A stretch of 64,000 nucleotides of DNA from Suillus spraguei (lineage: Eukaryota; Basidiomycota; Agaricomycetes; Boletales; Suillaceae), in assembly GCA_016800925.1 (NCBI GenBank), contig JABCPU010000243.1, positions 39,984-103,983 on the forward strand, given 5' to 3'. The position numbers were made by a program, and so were the translations under genes. The notes beneath the pieces are model-generated. The model made no database searches. It worked only from the letters and a program-made list of their open reading frames with translations, and had not been told where the DNA came from. Below, in pieces: positions 56,414-64,000 of the stretch; the stretch's first letter is position 1; each line of letters begins with the position of its first letter.

Positions 56414-56887
56414 TGTTACAATCGTACGTACCCCTATTCATTTTCTACCTCATTTACCTTGTATATTACGTAACATGACTCTGACTCATATGCTCAATGC
56501 ATCTGTACTATAGTTGCCTTCCTTCTTTGGATACGCACTTACATTCTCACGATTCTCTTGGTCTGTGCGCACATATTGGCCTATTTAAGCACAGTGTACT
56601 TGTAGTAGATTCACTACTTTAATCTTACTGGGTTTTACCTGGAATCTTCTTCGCTTAGGTCTCCAACCTAAGTCGTCTTGAATCGTCTCTAAGTCTAAGC
56701 ACTCCTTAGCCTTAGTCTCTATTCTCGCGGATACCTCTTAGACTTGTCTTTGAGGCTGAACCCTTGATCGTACTCGGAACGCGTTCCTTGTACTTTCACC
56801 TTGTTCTCTTTTGAACATTGTAAGAACTCCCAGCAGACCGTCTGTGTCTTTTCACTGTCGCTGGTGACGCCACCCCAGTTCGTAACA
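56414..56887 (+). repeat. T2b 5' LTR (474 bp)
   Basis: TGTTACAATCG... to ...CAGTTCGTAACA, with TATTTAAGC conserved. It directly follows the truncated T2a LTR with no intervening base. Confidence 0.9.
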
Positions 56888-57086
56888 AAAGATTAAAGTA
56901 CATTTTGATCGTCGACTATCCAGTCTTCGACCCTGAACCCTGATCACTTCGATCAGCAGACTAGCGTACGCGTACGCTGAGCAGATTGTCAAGAGGAAGC
57001 CCCCTGACAGAAGAAAGCCCTAACGGACAGCAAGACAGCGCGTGTAGGCACCGAGAAAGTATAACTCATCAGAAGAATCATCAACC

Positions 57087-57923
57087 ATGTCGACCAAAGA
57101 ATTCGAATACAAGATCGGTCAACCGATTGGTTTTGATGGAGATCGTGATAACTCTCGCGAGTTTATCCAGTCGTGCAATCTGCACTTTGACATCAATGAA
57201 AAGCTTTACACCACTGACAAGCAGAAGATCATCTACATAACTTCCTTTATGACCGAGAAGAATGCCAAGTCATGGAAGGAACAATTCCTTGAACACGCCC
57301 AATCTACCGACACTTCGGGACAAAAAGTTGGTTATGGGACGATGGTGGACTTTATGAAGAGCTTCAAAGAAGCATTCGAACCAGTGGATACCAGGATGAC
57401 CGCACTTACACGTCTTAGAGATCTCAAACAAGGAACTGGAGATCTTCACACCTACGTCGCCGACTTTGAGGCACTTGCAGCCAAGGCTCATATCACCGAT
57501 AACGCGACGAAGATCCAGTTCTTCCAAGACGGTCTTAATTGGGGTATCCTCACAAAGCTTTTCAATACGGGAGATGTCTCCGAGATATTCAGAGATGTTG
57601 TGTTGCAATGCGTTGCTATTGACAATGCCCATCATCGGCTTAACGCCATGAGGACGCGTCATGTTCCACAACAGAAGAAGAAGAACTATGGGAATGCACG
57701 GTATATTCCGAACCGTGATTCCAACGCAATGGTCGTAGATCGAATCTCCGACATGGAAAGATCCGAATGCATGAAGAAAGGGCAATGCTTCGGATGCAGA
57801 AAGACAGGGCACCGCATCCATAACTGTCCTGACAGAAAGAAGAAGACCCCACTTCGACAAACCGAAGTCAAAGGGGAAGAAGAAGATGAAGAAACTGTGA
57901 GACGGGTTGTGCAGGATTTTTGA
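57087..57923 (+). CDS. gag: T2b Gag
   Basis: Intact 278-aa frame matching T2a Gag (start MSTKEFEYKIGQPIGFDGD; one knuckle CFGCRKTGHRIHNC). Differences from T2a are mostly third-position, which indicates past selection on the protein. The end reads GAT TTT TGA TG: the stop overlaps an ATG in the -1 pol frame, so either -1 slippage on the five-T run or termination-reinitiation could give pol. T2a lacks the ATG but keeps the T-run, which favours slippage. Confidence 0.92.
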   Translation: MSTKEFEYKIGQPIGFDGDRDNSREFIQSCNLHFDINEKLYTTDKQKIIYITSFMTEKNAKSWKEQFLEHAQSTDTSGQKVGYGTMVDFMKSFKEAFEPVDTRMTALTRLRDLKQGTGDLHTYVADFEALAAKAHITDNATKIQFFQDGLNWGILTKLFNTGDVSEIFRDVVLQCVAIDNAHHRLNAMRTRHVPQQKKKNYGNARYIPNRDSNAMVVDRISDMERSECMKKGQCFGCRKTGHRIHNCPDRKKKTPLRQTEVKGEEEDEETVRRVVQDF

Positions 57924-60900
57924 TGTGGAGAAACAAAGACTCGACGTATGTTTCTCCCAATGTAATACTAAGACTTGTACGCGCTGTAGGTGAAAGAAAA
58001 GAACTTCGTGTCCCAATCACCCTCCACTCGCGTACTCGTTTGAAATCCGTCGACACTACCGCTGTTATCGATTCAGGAGCAGCAGGAACATTCATCTCAG
58101 AAGAGTTTGTGAAACTCCATCAAATCACACGACGAAAACTCAAGGAACCATTTCGAGTTACAACGGCAGATGGAACTCTCATAAAAGGAGGACCATCACG
58201 CATTACTGCCTCCTAGTGGTCACGATTGACGATCGAACCATGTATGGAAAATTCAATATCACCAAACTAGGAAGGAGAGATCAAATCCTCCTAGGAATTC
58301 CTTGGTTACGAGCAATGAACCCAATTATAGATTGGGCTGCTGAATTGCTTGTCCTTTCACGGACAGAGAAATCAGATGAGATCGAAATCGATCTGGATAA
58401 AGACCGAGAGAAGAACGGGTTGCCCCAACTATTCAAACATCATACTAGATGGCAACATTCCCGACTCCCGAAACCATTCTTCGCCTCTCCTATCAACGTT
58501 TCTGAAGACTCAGAACCAGAAGTACGAATGCCACGTACTATCGAACCTACCCACGAGTGCAACTACCGCGAGCAGTGTCACCGATTCCTCACGCAGAGAA
58601 GCATAAGATTGAATCTGAACCCGAGCATCGGGCCGGACAAGAACCTATTGAGCAACGGCCAATAGAAGAACAGAAGCAAGGAAAAAGGAAACCGGAAGAA
58701 GAACTCCCAGGGCGAAATACCAACGTACCGAAACTATCCAAGTTCTTCGTTCCCCCGAAAACTCTTTCAGCTTCAATTGAAGAAATCCCCGATAAAGAAG
58801 AACCCGTGCCCTCATTGATCCCAACTGAGGATGATGACCAATTTGACACCATGCATGACGTCTGGCATGCACCAGAAGTACGTGAAATTTCCTCTTATGA
58901 ACTAGGAGAAGGAGAATTTCTTGTGGAATATGATATCGACGGGATCAGCATGAGGATCATAGAAGAAGTATCCATGGATACACCCTTAACACGGGATGGA
59001 ACTTCCCACTTGAACGACCCTCTCCCTATTCTTCGATTCCACTTCCTCCTCCGAAATATAGTAACAAAGCTCAGGAATTCGCTACGGATGAGAAGGAAAA
59101 GAAAAAGAAATCCTTTGAAGAATTGGTCCCGGATTATTTGCACGACTTCGCAGACGTCTTTGCAAAAACGGATTAAACAAACTACCTCCTGAACGCCCTG
59201 GTATCGATCATCGGATCGACACCAAACCCGGTTTTATTCCTCGTACGTCTAAGGTCTACCCGCTATCAGAAAAAGAACACGCTGCTGTCAAAACGTTTAT
59301 CGATGAAAACGTTGCGAAAGGCTTTATCTCGGAATCAAAGTCACCTCAAGCCAGTGGCTTCTTCTTTGTGGGAAAGAAGAGCGGAGAACTGCGTCCCTGT
59401 CAAGATTATCGCTACATCAATGATTGGACAGTCAAGAACGCATACCCGCTCCCACTTCCTATTTCCCTTGTCGCACGCCTTCATAATGCACAGTTCTTTA
59501 TGAAAATGGATATCCGGTCCGGTTATAACAACATACGCATCCATCCTGACGATAGGTGGAAAGCTGCTTTTACCACGGAATTTGGCCTCTTTGAACCGAA
59601 TGTCATGTTCTTCAGCCTCTGCAATTCCCCAGCAACTTTTCAAGCATACATGAATCGCACCTTTCAACAAGAAATCAATGAAGGATGGATGGTTATCTAT
59701 ATGGACGATATCCTGATTTTCTCTATGACAATGGCAGAACACCGTGAACGGACCAGACGAGTTTTGATGAAATAAGAAAAGAACATCTGTTCTTGAAACC
59801 GGAGAAATGCACCTTCGATGCGAAGAAGTGGAATACCTCGGAATGATAATTCGCCCCGGACAAGTTGCTATGGACACCGCCAAGACCAAGGGAATCTCCG
59901 AATGGCCAATCCCGAAATCTGTAAAAGATGTTCGGTCATTCCTCGGTTTTTGCAACTTCTACCGCACGTTCATTTCCACTACTCCGACATAGCTAGACCC
60001 CTTATCGATTTGACAAAGAAAGATAAGGCTTTGAATGGTCAACCAAATGTATGGACACCTTCGAAGAATTGAAACGACACTTTACTTCCCAACCGGTACT
60101 CCGTAACCCTGATCCTTCCCGACAATTTGCCATTGCTACCGACGCTTCGCTTGTAGCAACCGGCGGAGTTCTCCTGCAGACTGATGAGAATGGTGTTTAT
60201 CACCCTTGTGCATACCTCTCACAGTCTTTGAACCCACAGAACGCAATTACCAGATCTTTGATCGGGAACTCCTTGCCGTGATCCGGGCATTGAACGAATG
60301 GCGTCATTATCTCGAAGGAAACCCACACCCTGTCCTGGTATTCACCGACCATAAGAACCTTCTGTACTTTAGAAGTGCACAGAAGCTCACCGTCGCCAAG
60401 CATGTTGGCAATTGATTTTGTCTATTTACGACATCGAACTGCATCACGTTGCAGGTACTAAATTAGCATACCTGATGCACTATCCCACCGGCCTGATTAT
60501 GACTCTGGCAAAGACGATAACGAGGATCAGACCCTCCTCCCTGACGCTCTATTCGTTCGTCTTATTGACACCGACTTAAAGGATGTGCTGTCATCCTCCG
60601 ACCCCCTCGATGACCCTGTCTTCAAGACAGCGTCTGATGCTCTTGATGGCGTGTGCCTTCCCCCTATGAATCGGCACTTTCTGACTGGAAGATTGAGGAG
60701 AACGTCCTCTATTTTAAGAACCGCGCCTATATTCCACCGGGCATCGCTCCGATATCCTGAAACGATATCATGATCATCCTACCGCGGGTCACCCTGGCAG
60801 ATTCAAAACTGAAGAACTCGTGAAATGGAAGCCTGGTGGCCTGCGATGGGCTCTTATATTCGGAAATACGTTGAGGGTTGCGCCTCTGCCAGCAAATGAA

Positions 60901-62001
60901 AGCAGATACTCATCCCGTTCGCCCCCGCTCGGCCTATCCCTCCTCGGCTGTTCGCCCGTTCTCCCAGGTCTCTGTTGATCTTATCACTGACCTCCCCGTC
61001 TCCGGATGGCTTTGACAGTATCATGGTCGTGGTAGACCATGGCCTTACGAAGGGGGTAATTATTATCCCTTGTTTGAAAACCATCACCTCAGAAGGGTTG
61101 CTAAGCTATTTTTGAAACACGTATACCGACGATTTGGACTCCATGACAAAGTTATCTCGGATCGAGGGCCGCAATTCTTATCTCGCTTCTCAAAGGAACT
61201 TGCCCGACTTCTCGACTACGTTATCGCTCCGTCCACGGCTTATCATCCACAGACTGATGGTCAAACTGAAAGGCTAAATCAAGAACTTGAAACATACCTC
61301 CGCATCTACTGCCGTAACAACCCTGAAATTGGGTAGAACACCTACCAATCGCCGAATTCGTCCACAACCACCGAAAACATGATGCAAGGAATGCATCACC
61401 ATTCTATTTGATGATGGGATATGAACCACGCGCTATCCCTCATCTAATCCCTGATTCATCCGTCCCCGCAGCAGAAGATCGAGTACGATCTCTGCAGAAG
61501 ATAAGAGAAGAAGCAATCGCCTGTCACAACATTGCATGCAGACAATGGCCGAACGATCCCGAGGAGATAAGTACATCCCATGGAAGATCGGAGATAAGGT
61601 TTGGCTATCCGCCGCTAATCTTAGACTTAAACTCCCATCAAGGAAATTGGCACCGAAACGATACGGACCTTTCCCGATCATCGATGTCTTATCACCCATC
61701 ACGTTCACACTCAAACTCCCTCCGCAGTGGAAGATCCACCCACGTTCCACGCTTCTGTCTTATCATCCTATAGCGAAACAGACGTACACGGCCGAACTTC
61801 CCTGAACCACCACCTGATATCATCGAAGAAGAAGAAGAATATGAAATAGAAGCAATTCTTTCTCACAAAGGAACCGGCAATCGCCGACGTACTTGTTTCC
61901 TGGAAAGGATATTCATCGGGAGATAACGAATGGCTCCCAGAAAAGAATTTGAAGAACTCCGCTCGAATATTGAATGCTTATAAGAAGCACACGCCCTCTG
62001 A
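57920..62001 (+). pseudogene. pol: T2b Pol (protease-RT-RNase H-integrase-chromodomain), frameshifted
   Basis: All domains are present: protease VIDSGAAGTF; RT with YMDD near 59700 and [16 protein letters not shown]; RNase H ATDASLVATGG; the integrase zinc region including YIRKYVEGCA, which T2a lacks; [15 protein letters not shown]; and a chromodomain in [12 protein letters not shown]. There are many single-base losses, for example near 58195, 59168, 59771, 59820, 60234, 60389, 60465, 60900 and 61325. None of the three TGA codons seen in T2a is present. The codons between breaks remain well conserved. Confidence 0.88.
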
Positions 62002-62055
62002 TTATCCCTCAGTCAATCAACCGCATTAGCACTTGATCAACTACCAAACATTGAA

Positions 62056-63500
62056 ATGTCTTTCCCCACTGCCTACATTACCCCCGTCACTGTTGCCACC
62101 AATGATCCGACTCTGAAGCAGAACATACGGAACCCTTACCACAGAAATGATAACCAATCCTACATCGAAGCCGCCATCCTGTGGAGGACATGCCCTCGAA
62201 ATCGACAGAATTCTCACGAAAGAGGCCTTCCCCGCTCGACTCATCGTAACATTATCGCACGGCAGCCCTTATGAAGCAACCACTAAAGAAACCACAGAAA
62301 TACACTCCGTCACCGTTTCATTCATCTCCAAAAACGCATTCGTGCTTACGCTATGCTGCTGCTTCCCGATTCTTTTAAAGATGATGTTGAAGAAGCTATT
62401 CACATCATTGCCGAACATCGAGCAGGCGTTGCTCGACCTCCCTCTCCGCAAAGAAATACGCCGCTTCCTGTTCCAGCACCCGCTTCTTCGCGTATCTATT
62501 CTAATCTTGATGCCTTTACTGGCCTATACACTGCTGTGCAAGAAATTGGGCAACTCACCGACACAGTTGTCGATACCATCCAGCAATCAGTCGCTGAGAC
62601 CAGAGCGCCAGAAACCTAGTAGAAGAAGCCATCGCTGACTTACAACAAACGCAAGATGATCTTGCATCTCCTAGAACCCCATCCCCTATCGAACAATCGA
62701 CTTCTTCACTTTCCGCCATGGTCACTCTGATTGCCCTGATTGGCTGTACGAACCCTGCACAGAAGAGCAGTTTAAGGCAGCTAAACTATTGGGTATCCCC
62801 GCTACCGAATTGGTAACACTCGGTCCTCGACTTCGGACCTTCATATCCATCCCCCCATGTCCATCCCATCGTCATTCGGTCCTATGGACCCCATTTCACC
62901 AGTCTTAGTAAAAGACTTCGGTATCACTTCCCCCTCTTCGTCCACCGAACTTCTTGAGCTGCAGAGCGCGAATCACCCCGACCTTCCTGAATCAGCATAC
63001 ACTTTGTCCTCCGCTCAACAGGCGCAACTCAAGCGGCAGAACACCCTTGCCTTAAAACGTATGACGAAGAAGAAGGGAAAGAAACGCGCCAGATCCACTA
63101 GTCCTACGCCTATCATTTCTCCATCCCCCTACGCAAAGTCCTTCTAACCCTGACGAGAACATGAAATGCGCGTCTGCGGATTACTAGGACACGTCAAAAG
63201 AACTGTGCGGAATATCAGTGCAAGGTTTGCAGATATTGGTCGCCCACTCATTTATCCCTCTACTGCCCTAACCGAGTTGGGCCTCCTCCCTTCGAGTTAA
63301 CTTGGAAAGATGAGGGATTTACGACGCACTTCGTGCTTGGGAAAAGCAGCTTGACGATGAACGTATTCAAGCAGAGAAAAGAAGGGACTTAAACGACGCG
63401 CTGGTTTGGAGGAAGCTAAGTACATGATGAGTGGATCTTTGCTGACGAAGACTACGAATGGAGCGACGATCCCGTCTACTATGCGAATCAAAGTGAGTAA
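62056..63500 (+). pseudogene. T2b third ORF (frameshifted)
   Basis: It starts MSFPTAYITPVTVATND, as in T2a, and keeps LLLPDSFKDDVEEAIHIIAE, HRAGVARPPSP, GPMDPISPVLVKDFGITSP and KKKGKKRARSTSPTPIISP. Both zinc knuckles are recognisable (C-x2-C-x4-H-x4-C, then CKVCRYWSPTHLSLYC), and it ends just before the polypurine tract. One-base losses break the frame in several places. Conservation with T2a across the whole length argues that the ORF belongs to the element and is not a chance passenger. Confidence 0.72.
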
Positions 63501-63531
63501 AGTCGGTGACTTTACATGTAAAAGGGGGTAA

Positions 63532-64000
63532 TGTTACAATCGTATGTGCCCCTATTCATTTTCTCCTTGCCTTTACTTGTATATTACGTAACATGACTCT
63601 GACTCATATGCTCAACGCATCTGTACTATAGTTGCCTTCCTTATTTGGATACGCACTTACATTCTCACGTATCGTTGGTCTGTGCGCACATATTGGCCTA
63701 TTTAAGCACAGTTACTTGTAGTAGATTCCCTACTTTATCTTACTGGGTTTTACCTGGAATCTCCTTCGCTTAGGTCTCCAACCTAAGTCGTCTTGAATCG
63801 TCTCTAAGTCTAAGCACTCCTTAGCCTTAGTCTCTATTCTCGCGGATACCTCTTAGACTTGTCTTTGAGGCTGAACCCCTTGATCGTACTCGGAACGCGT
63901 TCCTTGTACTTTCACCTTGTTCTCTTTTGAACATTGTAAGAACTCCCAGCAGACCGTCTGTGTCTTTTCACTGTCGCTGGTGACGCCACCCCAGTCGTAA
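63532..64000 (+). repeat. T2b 3' LTR (truncated by the window end)
   Basis: It starts TGTTACAATCGTATG after the purine tract and reaches CCCCAGTCGTAA at 64000, two bases short of the expected end. It is close to the 5' LTR but with several substitutions and small indels. Confidence 0.9.

Larger units (their letters stand above)
56414..64000 (+). mobile_element. Ty3/gypsy chromovirus T2b (window ends at its 3' LTR)
   Basis: Same layout as T2a: LTR, gag, pol, chromodomain, third ORF, purine tract AAAAGGGGGTAA, LTR. The 3' LTR lacks only its last two bases at the window edge. Its two LTRs differ at a few percent of sites. The 5-bp CATAT before 56414 is the predicted target duplication. Confidence 0.9.

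Overview
The window looks like a gene-poor, repeat-rich stretch of a basidiomycete (Agaricomycete) nuclear genome. The reasons are spliced genes with many GT-AG introns of about 45-60 bases, Ty3/gypsy chromoviruses carrying chromodomains, hAT and Harbinger-type remnants, and lineage-typical expanded families (seven-pass 'rhodopsin-domain' proteins, WW/WD40 proteins, myristoylation-type TKL kinases). Placement near Boletales/Agaricales is inference from family resemblance only. No prokaryotic features, rRNA or canonical tRNA genes were seen.

Layout. 1-2.2 kb: repeats, a perfect 48-bp palindrome and a Harbinger transposase fragment. 2.2-22 kb: five copies of a duplicated unit of about 2 kb carrying a rhodopsin-domain membrane-protein gene (A, B, C, E on the minus strand, D on the plus strand). 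C and D are head to head and form a large palindrome with hairpins at its centre. A second segment (4.2-5.5 kb) recurs at 14.0-14.2 and 19.5-19.8 kb, split there by a minus-strand chromovirus T1 (identical 189-bp LTRs, 5-bp target duplication). 22-27 kb: mostly featureless, apart from an INO80-subunit gene (IES2-like) and a decayed copy of its 3' end. 27.4-32.1 kb: tandem TKL kinase genes with a foldback insertion between them. 32.4-36.8 kb: a small conserved membrane protein, a tRNA-Leu-like repeat cluster and SEC20. 37.2-42.8 kb: tandem WW/WD40 propeller genes. 43.6-45.1 kb: an array of nine tRNA-Leu-like units with a period of about 145 bp. 45.3-47.0 kb: an internally deleted hAT transposon with an exact 8-bp target duplication. 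47.4-49.1 kb: inverted repeats, hairpins and a heptamer minisatellite. 49.2-64.0 kb: two related chromoviruses (T2a, T2b), the second apparently inserted into the 3' LTR of the first. Both carry an extra third ORF with two zinc knuckles downstream of pol.

The genes with clear cellular roles are SEC20 (retrograde Golgi-to-ER SNARE), the IES2-like INO80 chromatin-remodelling subunit and perhaps the small membrane protein. The others belong to expanded families or mobile elements. Many reading frames are broken by isolated one-base losses between otherwise well-kept codons, including in T1, whose LTRs are identical. Some breaks may therefore be consensus errors rather than true decay.
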